Assembly (NCBI RefSeq): GCF_900143695.1
Contig: NZ_FRFE01000045.1
Location: 1-33,390 of the forward strand
DNA: 33,390 bases
Origin: Desulfopila aestuarii DSM 18488
GTDB taxonomy: Bacteria; Desulfobacterota; Desulfobulbia; Desulfobulbales; Desulfocapsaceae
Reading direction: 5' to 3'
The translations under genes were made by a program, and so were the position numbers. Shown piece after piece: positions 1 to 9,349 of the stretch (positions are counted from its first letter, which is position 1; every line of letters begins with the position of its first letter). Under the pieces are notes generated by a model. It had not been told where the DNA came from, did no database searches, and saw only the letters and a list, made by a program, of their open reading frames with translations.

Positions 1-2211
1 ATAACCGGTTTTACGCCAAGAGAAATAGATGCTCAGGGTTTTGCAGGCTGGGCCACGCGTATTCACCCTGAAGACCTTGACACTACCCTGGAAAAATTGA
101 GGGTTGCCCAGAAAGATTGCACACTCTACAAAGCACATTACCGCTATCGACGGGCAGATGGAAACTACTTCTATGCCTACGAGGAGGGTCGTTTCTTCTA
201 CGACGAGCTAGGCAATGCAACTCGAATGCTGGGCTCCTTAAAAGATATCACCCGGACAAAACTTGCAGATATCGCCCTCCATGAAAGCGAACTGCGCTAC
301 CGTTCACTGTTCGAGGGCGCGGGTGATGCGATCTTAATCATAAAAAATGGTATCTTTATTGATTGTAACAATAAAACGCTGGATATTCTTCAATGCACGA
401 GAGAAGAGATTATCGGTACGTCGCCTGTAGATTTTTCACCACCGCAACAGCCTGACGGTCAACGTTCAGGAGAAAAAGTACAACATTTACTCAATGAAGC
501 GGGGCAAGGAAGAAATCTTCATTTTGAATGGGTGATGTGCCGTCCTGACGGAAGTACATTGTTCTCTGAAGTGAGCTTGCGCTTAATTGAACTGTCTGGC
601 GAATCTTTCACGCAGGCTATTGTCCGTGACATTAGCGAGAGGAAAAAAAGCGAGAAATTTTTACGGGAGAGCGAATTCCGTTTCCGTTCATTTTTCAATA
701 CCAACCCTGAGGGTATTTTATTGCTGGATTTTCAGGGTTGTATTCTTGATGCCAATAAAGCTTTTCTGCGAAATAGCGGATACACCCTGCCTGAGTGCCA
801 GATGACGAGTTTTAAAGCACTCGTACCCGAAGAAGACCAAAGTAAGATTATCCAGACCTTGCTTGCTTTCAGGTCAGGCATTGCCCAAAATGAGCCGTTA
901 CATGCCTCGTATAGGGCCAAAGATGGGAGAATAATACCAATTTCAATCAGGGGATGGCTCGTCGTGGATGAAGAGAGTACACCGCTCTACCTTGGTGTCT
1001 TCATCCATGATCTCACGAAAGAAATAGCCCTGACCGAAGACAAAAACGTTCTTGAAAAACAGGTTATCCGTGCTCAAAAAAGTGAAGCAATTGGCACCCT
1101 TGCAAGTGGTATAGCTCATGATTTTAACAACATACTCGGAGGCATAATTGGCTACACGGAGTTGGCATTGTACAGAGACCCAGCCGCTATCGACCCAAAA
1201 ACCAAGGCCTACCTTGAACGCGTTCTCGAAGGGGGCAATAGAGCCAAGAGCCTCGTGCAACAGATCCTACGTTTCAGCAGAAGTGCAGATACGGTGATGG
1301 AGCCAATCAACCTCACACCGCTGGTCAAGGAGACCCTCCTCCTTTTGCAATCGACACTGCCCAAAACAATATCCTTTGAGCAGAGATTTACCGCTAATCC
1401 GGATAGAGTACTTGTTAACTCGACCCAGATCCATCAGGTTATCATGAACCTGGCTACCAATGCCTACCACGCCATGCGGGAAACCGGTGGTGTGCTCACC
1501 TTGAATATAGACAATTCTACCCTGCACTCGGCAAAGCAATTTATGACCATGATTATTCCTCCTGGTGAATATATCAAAATTACCGTTGGCGATACGGGGT
1601 GCGGTATGACGCCTTCGGTCTTGGAAAGAATATTTGAGCCATATTTCACTACCAAGAAGGTTAATGAGGGAACCGGACTTGGCATGGCCGTCGTCTCAGG
1701 TATTGTGAAAAGCCATAAAGGCCTGATCGATATACAGACCGCACCGGGCAAAGGAACTGTTTTCGAGATCTATCTTCCGAGCTTCCAAGGAGAAATCGTC
1801 ACGAAAGAATCTCATGAGTCATATCTTCCCATGGGAAATGGTGAGAAGATTCTGCTTGTAGATGACGAAGCGTATTTCCTGGAGGTTATTTATGAAAATC
1901 TGAAAATGCTTGGTTACGATGTGCAATCGTATCCTCGCAGTGTGGAGGCCCTGCGGGCATTCAATGACAATCCGCACGAATATGATCTTTTGATTACTGA
2001 TCAGACCATGCCGGAAATGACTGGCGTGCAACTTATTCAGGAGGTCCGTAAGGTGGACAGCTCTCTCCCGATTATTCTGTGCACCGGTTTCAGTGAAGTT
2101 GTTACTGAACAATCGGCCAGTTACTATGGAATAAACAGTTTTCTCATGAAACCTGTGAGCGTTCATGATCTGGCAAGGGCTGTTGCTGAAATTCTATCTC
2201 TTTCGGATTGA
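1..2211 (+). CDS. Multi-PAS hybrid sensor histidine kinase with C-terminal receiver (5' end outside window)
   Basis: The frame is open from base 1, so the gene starts before the window; 736 residues are visible. In order (visible numbering): end of a PAS/PAC domain (1-85), PAS (about 97-213), PAS (about 220-345), HisKA dimerisation domain with the H-box GIAHDFNNIL (about 360-425), HATPase with N-box NLATNAYHAM, G1 box GDTGCGM and G2 box GTGLGM (to about 590), and a receiver (about 605-735) with acidic pair DDE, phospho-acceptor Asp in LLITDQTMP and conserved Lys in LMKPVS. No membrane segment is visible, so the seen part is cytoplasmic. It probably autophosphorylates on His and passes phosphate to its own receiver; no output domain follows. 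Signal and partner are unknown. A TTG at 97 is inside the first PAS domain and is not a real start. Confidence 0.93.
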   Translation: MTGFTPREIDAQGFAGWATRIHPEDLDTTLEKLRVAQKDCTLYKAHYRYRRADGNYFYAYEEGRFFYDELGNATRMLGSLKDITRTKLADIALHESELRYRSLFEGAGDAILIIKNGIFIDCNNKTLDILQCTREEIIGTSPVDFSPPQQPDGQRSGEKVQHLLNEAGQGRNLHFEWVMCRPDGSTLFSEVSLRLIELSGESFTQAIVRDISERKKSEKFLRESEFRFRSFFNTNPEGILLLDFQGCILDANKAFLRNSGYTLPECQMTSFKALVPEEDQSKIIQTLLAFRSGIAQNEPLHASYRAKDGRIIPISIRGWLVVDEESTPLYLGVFIHDLTKEIALTEDKNVLEKQVIRAQKSEAIGTLASGIAHDFNNILGGIIGYTELALYRDPAAIDPKTKAYLERVLEGGNRAKSLVQQILRFSRSADTVMEPINLTPLVKETLLLLQSTLPKTISFEQRFTANPDRVLVNSTQIHQVIMNLATNAYHAMRETGGVLTLNIDNSTLHSAKQFMTMIIPPGEYIKITVGDTGCGMTPSVLERIFEPYFTTKKVNEGTGLGMAVVSGIVKSHKGLIDIQTAPGKGTVFEIYLPSFQGEIVTKESHESYLPMGNGEKILLVDDEAYFLEVIYENLKMLGYDVQSYPRSVEALRAFNDNPHEYDLLITDQTMPEMTGVQLIQEVRKVDSSLPIILCTGFSEVVTEQSASYYGINSFLMKPVSVHDLARAVAEILSLSD

Positions 2212-2605
2212 AAGAAGAATGTGCCGCTGCCTGGAATGCTACTATAAAACCAAGGTGTTCGCAGATGGCTTATCAATTGAATGACACCACGAAAGTGTGA
2301 GAATGACCAAATAGGATACCGCAATGTCAGAGAAAGCATGGGGAGAAAATAATCACAACATTGTCGATTTGCTGTGTACTGCACCATCCATAATGAGCTT
2401 CGCCGCCAGGATTGGAAGACTGCAATTACCGGCGGAGCTGGTGGGTAAAGTTCTTCAATGTCATGAACAATAAAAAGTATGCCGAAAAATGTCCGAGCTA
2501 AACTGCTCTCTGACCAGATAGCAGGCCCGACGAATTTGAACAAGCCTCTAAGGGGAAGATCTGCTACCAATGAACGCCCTCCCAAGGCTTAATAAGGAGC
2601 AGATC
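2212..2605. other. Gene-poor gap after the hybrid kinase
   Basis: No supported gene. The only short plus-strand frame with a clean ATG (2324-2473, 49 codons) has no convincing ribosome binding site and no family I recognise. A longer minus-strand frame across 2163-2585 overlaps the kinase 3' end and has no recognisable protein character. The stretch leads into an IS3-type transposase remnant at 2606, so part of it may be old insertion-sequence DNA. Confidence 0.5.
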
Positions 2606-2720
2606 ATGACAAAGAGAATGAGACGGAACCATTCAGAGAACTTCATGGCGAGAATGGTGCTTGCAGCAATGGCTGGAGATAAGACTTTATAGGATTTGGG
2701 AGAGCAATACGAGATAAACC
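2606..2720 (+). pseudogene. Remnant of IS3-family transposase orfA (N-terminal HTH part)
   Basis: An ATG preceded by AAGGAG opens a 28-codon frame starting MTKRMRRNHSENFMARM, then TAG at 2690-2692. Reading on in the same frame gives DLGEQYEINPLL. This matches the start of IS3-family OrfA proteins, including the intact one at 28430 in this window (MKRKRRKHTAEFKARVAFGA, then ...EIAKEFEIHP): basic N-terminus, Ala-rich helix, then the second helix. The match ends at about 2720, next to the 3' end of the phosphatase gene. It is a decayed fragment with an in-frame stop, and no orfB is left. Confidence 0.7.
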
Positions 2721-2753
2721 CGCTTCTTGCCTCCTCATCATGTTACCGATCTG

Positions 2754-4334
2754 CTATATATGGTAGTCCATTTGTTTCCCGTAGAAAATTAGACAAAAGA
2801 GAGTAATGTCGTCCGCCTGCTCTGCGGCTCCGACGAAACGGGCAATCTGTTTTTTGACCGAAGAGGTCACTTGCCTAGGAGTGACCCAGTCACTATTTCC
2901 AATGGCCTTTTGTAGTCTTTCCTGGCTGTAAAGCCTGCCTTTATCGTTCACCGCTTCAGTTACTCCGTCTGTGTATGCGAATATTGCATCGCCACAAGCC
3001 AGCTTCACGACTGACTTTCCGTAACTGACGTCCGGCTCGATGCCAAGTACCGGCCCGTGTTTTTGGTTCATAACAGTGACAATATGGTCGGTCCTGCGCA
3101 GAAAAGGCATGTTGTGACCTGCATTGGTGTATGTGAGTTCTCCGCTTTCAATATCAAGGATAGCGAGAATAAGGGAGACAAACATGTTGGCCCGGTTTCG
3201 TTCACAGATTTCCCTGTTGGCGTGAGCAATAATTTCAGAAGGATCGTGACTGACATAGCTATGGTTTTTGACCATGGTCTGGGTGACGGCAGCAAGGATT
3301 GCTGCTGCAACACCCTTTCCCGCAACGTCACCAATGCAAAAACAGATCAGGCTTGAGTTGAGATAAAAATAATCGTAGAAATCTCCCCCCACCTCCAGGG
3401 CAGGTTGAGTATCAGCGTAAAGTGCGAATTCCGTCTGTCCGGGAAGGGTGGTGGGAAGTAAGCTCATCTGGATCTCCCGTCCAAATTCCAGCTCCCGTTC
3501 CATTCGCTTTCTTGAGGCATCGAGAGCATCCATTATTTTTCGTTGCTCCGTGATGACCCTGATAACCAAAACTACCGACCGCTGCTGATGGTCGACATGA
3601 AAATCTGAACTTCTGATCTCCAATATTTCTCTTTTACCTTGCAGGTCCACTTCAAATTCAGATCTGGCCCTGCAATCGTCTAGGAACCTGTTAAAACTTA
3701 CTAAGGATAAGTCATCTCCCAACGTCCCGGAATTTACCTGTATGAGTTTCAAAAACTCCTCACCCAGGATGGACAGATGGTCTCGTTCTGTGAGCTTGTC
3801 GAATGACTCGTTACACCAGCAAATTCGTCCTTCTTGATTGGTCCAGACAATGGCATCGGCGACTTCGGTCAGGGCCAGTTCCATTTTCCCCATAGTGCCT
3901 CTTAACTCATCAATGGTCTGGGACCGCCTGTAGCTCAAATTACTCTGGGGGGGAGGGGACGAAGATGAATCGTAATCCACCGGGGTCAGCACGGCGCCGA
4001 TCATGACATCGCCTTCGATCTTCTCGACTACAATAAGATGATGCGATTTGCATAAGTTGCCGTTGCCCATGATTACCTGGGCTTCTATCAGGTGATGGGC
4101 TATTTTGGATTGGCCTGTTATAAGAAATCTCGAGAATCCCATATTATGGGAATCATGGTAATGGCTAGGGATAATTCTCGTCAGACTGGACCCGATCAGA
4201 TCTTTATCCCATTTGAATGTCTTGAGGAAACAGTCATTGACATAATTAACGATACCCTTGCGGTTCGAGATGACAATGGGTAAATCTTTTTTTTGTTTTA
4301 ACCCTCTCAGATCCAGCATCAGATAGCTCTGCAA
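2754..4334 (-). CDS. PAS-PAS-PP2C (SpoIIE/RsbU-type) serine phosphatase
   Basis: 526 residues. PAS 1 (about 15-120) contains a FixL-like IIPSHYHDSHNMGFSRFL stretch; PAS 2 is at about 150-268; a helical linker (268-292) leads to a PP2C-like phosphatase of the SpoIIE family (about 293-520). Metal-binding motifs are intact: VGGDFYDYF, IGDVAGKGVAAA, TDGVTEA and ADDITLF. Family knowledge: such enzymes dephosphorylate anti-sigma-factor antagonists in partner-switching pathways in response to the sensor domains. No antagonist or anti-sigma gene is visible here, so the target must be elsewhere. The longest frame begins with TTG (4332-4334); an ATG at 4317-4319 five codons later is equally possible, and neither has a strong ribosome binding site. 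Cytoplasmic, no membrane segment. It is convergent with the IS3 remnant on its 3' side. Confidence 0.9.
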   Translation of the reverse strand: MQSYLMLDLRGLKQKKDLPIVISNRKGIVNYVNDCFLKTFKWDKDLIGSSLTRIIPSHYHDSHNMGFSRFLITGQSKIAHHLIEAQVIMGNGNLCKSHHLIVVEKIEGDVMIGAVLTPVDYDSSSSPPPQSNLSYRRSQTIDELRGTMGKMELALTEVADAIVWTNQEGRICWCNESFDKLTERDHLSILGEEFLKLIQVNSGTLGDDLSLVSFNRFLDDCRARSEFEVDLQGKREILEIRSSDFHVDHQQRSVVLVIRVITEQRKIMDALDASRKRMERELEFGREIQMSLLPTTLPGQTEFALYADTQPALEVGGDFYDYFYLNSSLICFCIGDVAGKGVAAAILAAVTQTMVKNHSYVSHDPSEIIAHANREICERNRANMFVSLILAILDIESGELTYTNAGHNMPFLRRTDHIVTVMNQKHGPVLGIEPDVSYGKSVVKLACGDAIFAYTDGVTEAVNDKGRLYSQERLQKAIGNSDWVTPRQVTSSVKKQIARFVGAAEQADDITLFCLIFYGKQMDYHI

Positions 4335-4430
4335 TAATGGTTTTGATGGATAAATTGAACTCTTTGCTTGTATTCTATCATAATCTTACGTTGCATTCTG
4401 AAAATTGTACGGTTTAGAGCTTGTTCGTAT

Positions 4431-4575
4431 CTATTCAGCAAGGAAGCGACATGCTTCCCTCATCCCAAGCCTGCAACTATTCAGCAGTGCGTCAGATGTT
4501 CATAAGCAAGCCGTTTGGGCTATAGACCCGTATGCCGAACGGCCTGATTATGAGCAGATGGCGTGTTGCTGAATA
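4431..4575. repeat. Small inverted-repeat element with two internal hairpins
   Basis: TATTCAGCAA (4432-4441) is exactly repeated in inverse as TTGCTGAATA (4566-4575). A second direct copy of CTATTCAGCA lies at 4477-4486 (first copy 4431-4440). Inside are two hairpins: GGAAGC-gacat-GCTTCC (4442-4458) and a stem GCCGTT/AACGGC (4510-4515 and 4538-4543). It codes for nothing visible. The layout resembles a REP/MITE-like miniature element, but no second copy occurs in this window, so the class is a guess. Confidence 0.45.
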
Positions 4576-5109
4576 TTAAGCCGGCGGATAAAATGGTTCA
4601 ATCTTGGTGTGATATCTTTTGTTTCAAACTAAGTGGTTCTAAAATCGGGATATCAGATCTTTTCAAAAACACCACCCAATGTGTGAGTTAATAAAAGCTC
4701 TCGAAATTACACCTTTTAAGAAAGGCAACCTTAGGTACTGATTTGGGGTTAATGATTCGCGTTGTTTGAAAATGGTGACAGGTAACTGATAAGAATAATC
4801 TTTTCAGGTGACCGTCTGCATATCCGACCCTAAAGCCAACTTGAACCATAGTGTCTTGCTTTCCAAGGCGGTTCATATTCGAATTCTTCTACATGATGGC
4901 ATCTTGTGTTGTCAGCGATCTCCCCAACACATTTTCGGCGGGTTTTATCTCTATAGAAATGACAGAAAAGTAACGCTCGGCAAAATCTTCATACATTTTT
5001 GTCCTATAGTTGTCTCTGTATGGTTCCCATTATTGTAATTGAAATTATTCAATTTTGCGTATCTGTTTGATTAGTCAGAATTATTCATTCGCGCATCAGA
5101 TTGGTCCGA

Positions 5110-5125
5110 CAGTTGCTAGCAACTG
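5110..5125. promoter_or_regulatory. 16-bp perfect palindrome, possible operator
   Basis: CAGTTGCTAGCAACTG is a perfect 16-bp palindrome lying 155 bases before the ATG of the GGDEF-EAL gene, in otherwise unstructured non-coding DNA. With no loop it is more likely a protein-binding site than an RNA hairpin. The binding protein is unknown. Confidence 0.4.
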
Positions 5126-5279
5126 GGATCAGACTTGATCGAAGTGGCTGTCGTGTATTGACAAGATGCCGGTTCCATCATGGCGAAGACTGGGTCTAGT
5201 ATTCTCTCGCCTGAATGTCATTACGGAGTTTTCTTGATTGCAGGCTCTTACAATATCATCATGAGTTGAAAATACAGTT

Positions 5280-7742
5280 ATGCCAAATACCGACAGCAAC
5301 GCTCTTTACAGCAGAGAAACAGCCTATAAATATCTTTTTGAAAAAACCCCCAATGCAGTCGTTTTTCGCGATGCCGGTGGGATGATTCTATCGGTAAATG
5401 AAGCTTTCGAGCAAATATTTGGATTCAGCAGGAATGATGTGGTGGGTCGTCGTCTTGACAGCCTGTTGCGTCCGGGCGGAGGTGAGCATGATGAACCGAC
5501 GGAATGGGTGTCGTCTATTAAGATAGATAATATTCGTACCAAGCGTTCACGATCAGACGGCAGACTGATCGATGTAGCGGTCTCGGTTTTTCCGATAGTG
5601 GAAGATCAGGCAATCCTTGGAACATTCGTCATTTATCATAATGACAAAGACCTGGAGGTTACAACCACCAGATTGTTTTTGGCAGAAAAGAAATATCTCA
5701 GCATATTCAATAATGCGGTTGAAGGTATTTTTCTTACCACCCCGCTTGGGACCTATCTCGATGTCAATCCTGCCCTGGCAGCAATCTACGGATTTTCGTC
5801 CCCGGACGAGCTTATTCACCACTTCAGGGATATCAAGCAGCAACTCTATGTGGACCCGGGGAGACGCGATGAGTTTATCAGCACACTCAGACAGAACAAG
5901 AAGGTGACCGGTTTTGAATCGCAGGTGCGTACTAAAAGCGGAGAGGTTATCTGGATAACGGAAAACGCCCGGGCGGTTTTCGCAGATACCGGGGAGATCA
6001 GCTACTACGAGGGGACGGTAATGGATATAACCGCCCGCAAGCAGGCCGAATTGAATCTGGAGATTCAGACAGCCTATTTCTCCCAGCTCTTTGCCAATTC
6101 GCCACAGGCAATTGTCATCATTGATATGCATAGGAATGTAGTCAGTTGCAACGCTGCTTTCGAGGGATTATTCGGGTTCCATGCTGATGATATTATTGGC
6201 TTTGGCATGCGAACTTTTATAGTCCCTGATGAATTATTGGTGGAATGCGAAAAAGTTCGTGCCAGTATCCTTGCCGGGAAAACCGTACAATGTGAAACCA
6301 GTCGCCGTCACAGGGACGGGAGATTGATTCCTGTCTCCATGATCGGCTTCCCGATCCGGGTTGGCGATAAAATCAACGGCATTATATATGTGTATCAGGA
6401 TATCTCAGAACGGAAAGCCTTCGAGGAGCAGATTACCCATCAAGCGTTTCACGATGCTCTGACCGGTTTGCCGAATCGGATGCTTCTTGCAGAGCGACTG
6501 GAGCGAGCCTTGGAAAGAAGCCGACGACGACCTGCATTTCACTATGCTCTCCTGCTGCTTGATCTGAATAAATTCAAGACAGTGAATGACAGTCTTGGCC
6601 ATCCTGCAGGAGATCAGTTGCTGATCCAGGTAGGCAGAAGGCTGTCCTCATGCACCAGGGCGATGGATACCGTGGCACGTCTCGGAGGAGATGAATTTGC
6701 CATAATTCTAGAGGAATTTTCCTCAGAGGAGGAATTGCTCGTCACAGTCAGACGTATGCATTCTTTTCTGTGTAATCCTTTTACCATCGACAAGTCAGAA
6801 ATCTCAACAGGTGCGAGCATAGGTATCGTCCCCAGTATTGCTGATTATTCTTCAGCTGAAGATATATTGCGCGATGCCGATATCGCCATGTATCGAGCCA
6901 AGCAACAGGGAAAAGGGATAATGCTCTTTGATGCCCACATGCACCAGGAACTTGTTGAGTCCCTCAGTCTGGAAATGGATCTGCGTGAAGTGCTTGAAAG
7001 AGACGGGCTGCTTTTGTTCTACCAGCCAATCGTTTCCGTCGCTGAAGAACGTCTGGAAGGATTTGAGGCCCTGGTCCGGTGGAATCACCCGTTGCGCGGC
7101 ATGATTCCTCCAGACAGATTTATTCCTCTGGCCGAGGAAACAGGCCTGATTATTGATCTCGGCAAGTGGGTAATATCCGAAGCCTGCCGCAGCCTTAAGC
7201 TCTGGCAGGAAATATATCCCAAGGCAGCTCAGTTGACGATGAATGTCAACGTTTCCATACGCCAGTTTGCTACACCAGGTCTAGTCGAGCATATATCAGA
7301 AGTTTTACAACTCAATAAACTGGCTCCTGCCTGCCTCAAGATAGAGGTTACTGAATCGGTCATCATGCAGGATAAGGCTCATGTTGTCGGGGAACTTAAC
7401 CGTCTACGGGCACTCGGGGTACAGATAGCCATCGATGATTTCGGAACCGGCTATTCCTCACTGTCATATTTGCAGAATATGCCGATCGATCATCTGAAAA
7501 TAGATCGATCCTTCATTAGCGGATTTCAGGAGTCTCAGGAAAATGACCAAATAGTCCGGTCCATCATCAGTCTGGCAAGGAGCCTGGGGCTGTCTGTAAT
7601 CGCCGAAGGTGTTGAAACCCGAGGCCAGCTTGAGAAGTTACGTGCTTTGCAGTGTGACAAGGCTCAAGGGTTCATGTTTTCCAGGCCTGTAGATGAGAAA
7701 AAAGCGAGAGAAATTATCGGCACATCTCAACTCTCTATTTGA
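5280..7742 (+). CDS. Triple-PAS GGDEF-EAL protein (diguanylate cyclase / c-di-GMP phosphodiesterase)
   Basis: 820 residues: PAS 1 (about 12-125), PAS 2 (about 133-255, with PAC), PAS 3 (about 262-382), GGDEF domain (about 390-550) and EAL domain (about 565-810). The cyclase signature GGDEF is intact at residues 469-473, with an RxxD inhibitory I-site (RAMD, 460-463) five residues upstream. The EAL motif is intact (596-598), with the other phosphodiesterase motifs EVTES, DDFGTGYSSL, KIDRSF and IAEGVET present. By sequence both synthesis (GTP to c-di-GMP) and breakdown to pGpG are possible; which dominates cannot be read from sequence. No membrane segments, so cytoplasmic sensing by PAS is likely. 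The ATG has only a weak ribosome binding site. A palindrome 155 bases upstream may be regulatory. Confidence 0.94.
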   Translation: MPNTDSNALYSRETAYKYLFEKTPNAVVFRDAGGMILSVNEAFEQIFGFSRNDVVGRRLDSLLRPGGGEHDEPTEWVSSIKIDNIRTKRSRSDGRLIDVAVSVFPIVEDQAILGTFVIYHNDKDLEVTTTRLFLAEKKYLSIFNNAVEGIFLTTPLGTYLDVNPALAAIYGFSSPDELIHHFRDIKQQLYVDPGRRDEFISTLRQNKKVTGFESQVRTKSGEVIWITENARAVFADTGEISYYEGTVMDITARKQAELNLEIQTAYFSQLFANSPQAIVIIDMHRNVVSCNAAFEGLFGFHADDIIGFGMRTFIVPDELLVECEKVRASILAGKTVQCETSRRHRDGRLIPVSMIGFPIRVGDKINGIIYVYQDISERKAFEEQITHQAFHDALTGLPNRMLLAERLERALERSRRRPAFHYALLLLDLNKFKTVNDSLGHPAGDQLLIQVGRRLSSCTRAMDTVARLGGDEFAIILEEFSSEEELLVTVRRMHSFLCNPFTIDKSEISTGASIGIVPSIADYSSAEDILRDADIAMYRAKQQGKGIMLFDAHMHQELVESLSLEMDLREVLERDGLLLFYQPIVSVAEERLEGFEALVRWNHPLRGMIPPDRFIPLAEETGLIIDLGKWVISEACRSLKLWQEIYPKAAQLTMNVNVSIRQFATPGLVEHISEVLQLNKLAPACLKIEVTESVIMQDKAHVVGELNRLRALGVQIAIDDFGTGYSSLSYLQNMPIDHLKIDRSFISGFQESQENDQIVRSIISLARSLGLSVIAEGVETRGQLEKLRALQCDKAQGFMFSRPVDEKKAREIIGTSQLSI

Positions 7743-8084
7743 AGATCAACGTATTGAGACAAATGCAGATATTCAGCTTCTTCAAGCAGTCAAACAGGAA
7801 AATACTACAGGAGGGGATGCCCCAGGAAGATGCAGATGCCCCGTGCGAAAAGTCTCGCCCGAGCGTTCTCCATGCAGTATGAAGCGGTTGCCTTTCTGGC
7901 AACCTAACCACTTCAGTTCCATAAAAAAAAGATATTCTTTGGTAATCCCTTCCTTACACTTACTCCATTTTGGCGCAATTATCAATTGTTGGCCGAGCCC
8001 AACATGTCAGTAAGGTTAACATAGACTGTTTATGCTACTTTTTATCAAATACCTTGCGGGGGGCAGGTGCTGTAATAGGTAGGT
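7743..8084. other. Convergent gap between GGDEF-EAL gene and antiporter
   Basis: 342 bases between two convergent genes. It contains one clear hairpin, GGTTGCC-tttct-GGCAACC (7886-7904). Neither strand has a T-run after it, so it is not a textbook intrinsic terminator, though it may help end transcripts. No gene is supported; the plus-strand frame through 8013 merely overlaps the end of the GGDEF-EAL gene in another frame. Confidence 0.5.
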
Positions 8085-9326
8085 TTACTTATCTAAAAAC
8101 ATGCGCATAAGCGGGGCGCTGGTGATGCTCGTAACAAGAGCCATGACGATGATGGCGACAAAGACGGTGTGGCTTATGAGCCCCGCCTCATAAGCCAGGG
8201 AGCCGAGTATCATTTCCATGGCTCCCCGGGCATTGAGACCAAAACCGATCGCCAGCGATTTGCTAGCAGTCATCCCGCCGATTCTTGCGCCGACACCAGC
8301 ACCGATCACCTTGCCGGCAAAGGCCAGCAGGAGGATCAATAGGACAATAGCCGGGTCAAAATGCTCAATGAAGTTCACTTTCAGGCCGATGGACACGAAA
8401 AAGAGTGGAGCAAAAAAGCTGGTAACAAATTGGTGGATGATTTCACGAGCTTGTTCGCGAAAATAGACGGAGTCACCAATGGCTAGACCAGCGATGAAGG
8501 CGCCGAGGATCGCATGAATCCTGATGTATTCCGTGAATGAGGCGCAAAGCAGACAGAGGCTGAGGCTGAAAGCCAAAACACCGCCTGGCCAGCTCAGCTT
8601 TGTCTGAATCCAAGGGAGAGTGCGGTTGATGAGAAAGCGGCCAGCAATCAGCATGAAGAGAGCAAATCCGCCAATCGAAAGCATGGTCTGCTGGATGCTG
8701 CCGCCGTCGTGTCCTTTGTTAACCATTGACAGGATAAAGGAAAAGATGATCCATCCCACCACGTCATTGAAGACCGCGGAGGCAATAATTACGGTCCCTA
8801 TCTCTGTTTTGAGGAGCTTCATATCGAGGAGAATTCTGGCGATGACAGGTAGGGCCGAAATCGACATGGCGGTGCCGAGAAAAAGAGAGAAAAGCAGGTG
8901 TGTTCCGTTGTCCGGTTCGGCTGAAAACCACTGTGGAAAGAACCAGGCCATGGCAAAACCAGAGGCGAAGGGCAGGACCATGCTGCCGAGACCTGTGGTC
9001 ATGGCTGTTTTGCCGTGACGTAAAAAGAGCGAGAAACGCAGCTCGAGCCCGGCAACAAAGAGCAGCAGAATGACTGAGAGTGAGAAGACCCCGTCGAGCG
9101 CCAAGGCAAAATGGCTGTTGGTCGCAAAGGGGAATATGGTTGCGTATATCCCTGGGAAAAGAGTTCCGAATACTGTCGGGCCAAGTAGGACGCCGACAAT
9201 CAGTTCGCCCATGACCATCGGTAAGCCTATGCGCCTGCCGAATTCAGAAGAGATGCGCGAAGATATCAGCATGACACTGAGAGCCAGCAGAAAGATAACC
9301 AGATCGGGTTGACTGAGTTTAGCCAT
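8085..9326 (-). CDS. CPA2-family cation/proton antiporter (Na+/K+:H+ exchanger domain)
   Basis: 413 residues, almost entirely hydrophobic, with about 12 predicted membrane spans. It fits the Na_H_Exchanger (CPA2/Kef-like) fold: early GLPMVMGELIVGVLLGP, a mid-protein AMSISALPVIARIL followed by ASAVFNDVVGW (conserved Asp of the transport site), and a late GLNARGAMEMILG. It is shorter than KefB/KefC and has no C-terminal TrkA-N/RCK domain, so glutathione gating of the KefC type is not expected. Role: inner-membrane exchange of monovalent cations for protons. The tandem Usp gene ends 23 bases upstream, suggesting co-transcription; a Usp partner often accompanies such exchangers. The exact cation is not readable. 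Confidence 0.88.
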   Translation of the reverse strand: MAKLSQPDLVIFLLALSVMLISSRISSEFGRRIGLPMVMGELIVGVLLGPTVFGTLFPGIYATIFPFATNSHFALALDGVFSLSVILLLFVAGLELRFSLFLRHGKTAMTTGLGSMVLPFASGFAMAWFFPQWFSAEPDNGTHLLFSLFLGTAMSISALPVIARILLDMKLLKTEIGTVIIASAVFNDVVGWIIFSFILSMVNKGHDGGSIQQTMLSIGGFALFMLIAGRFLINRTLPWIQTKLSWPGGVLAFSLSLCLLCASFTEYIRIHAILGAFIAGLAIGDSVYFREQAREIIHQFVTSFFAPLFFVSIGLKVNFIEHFDPAIVLLILLLAFAGKVIGAGVGARIGGMTASKSLAIGFGLNARGAMEMILGSLAYEAGLISHTVFVAIIVMALVTSITSAPLMRMFLDK

Positions 9327-9349
9327 AGCAGTAAAGGATGACCCGGAAA

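Larger units (their letters stand above)
4335..5279. other. Long non-coding gap between divergent signalling genes
   Basis: 945 bases without a supported gene. Short frames (for example plus 4808-5038 and minus 4688-4876) lack ribosome binding sites and recognisable motifs. The left part holds an inverted-repeat element (4431-4575). The right part holds a 16-bp perfect palindrome (5110-5125) upstream of the GGDEF-EAL gene. A TTGACA at 5158-5163 has no good -10 box at normal spacing. Confidence 0.6.

Noticed and set aside
4808-5038. 76-codon plus-strand frame in the long gap
   Set aside because: No ribosome binding site, no recognisable domain, ends in AT-rich sequence; not supported as a gene.
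7886-7904. GGTTGCC/GGCAACC hairpin as an intrinsic terminator or riboswitch
   Set aside because: No T-run on either strand and no conserved riboswitch core recognised; kept only as a hairpin in the gap description.
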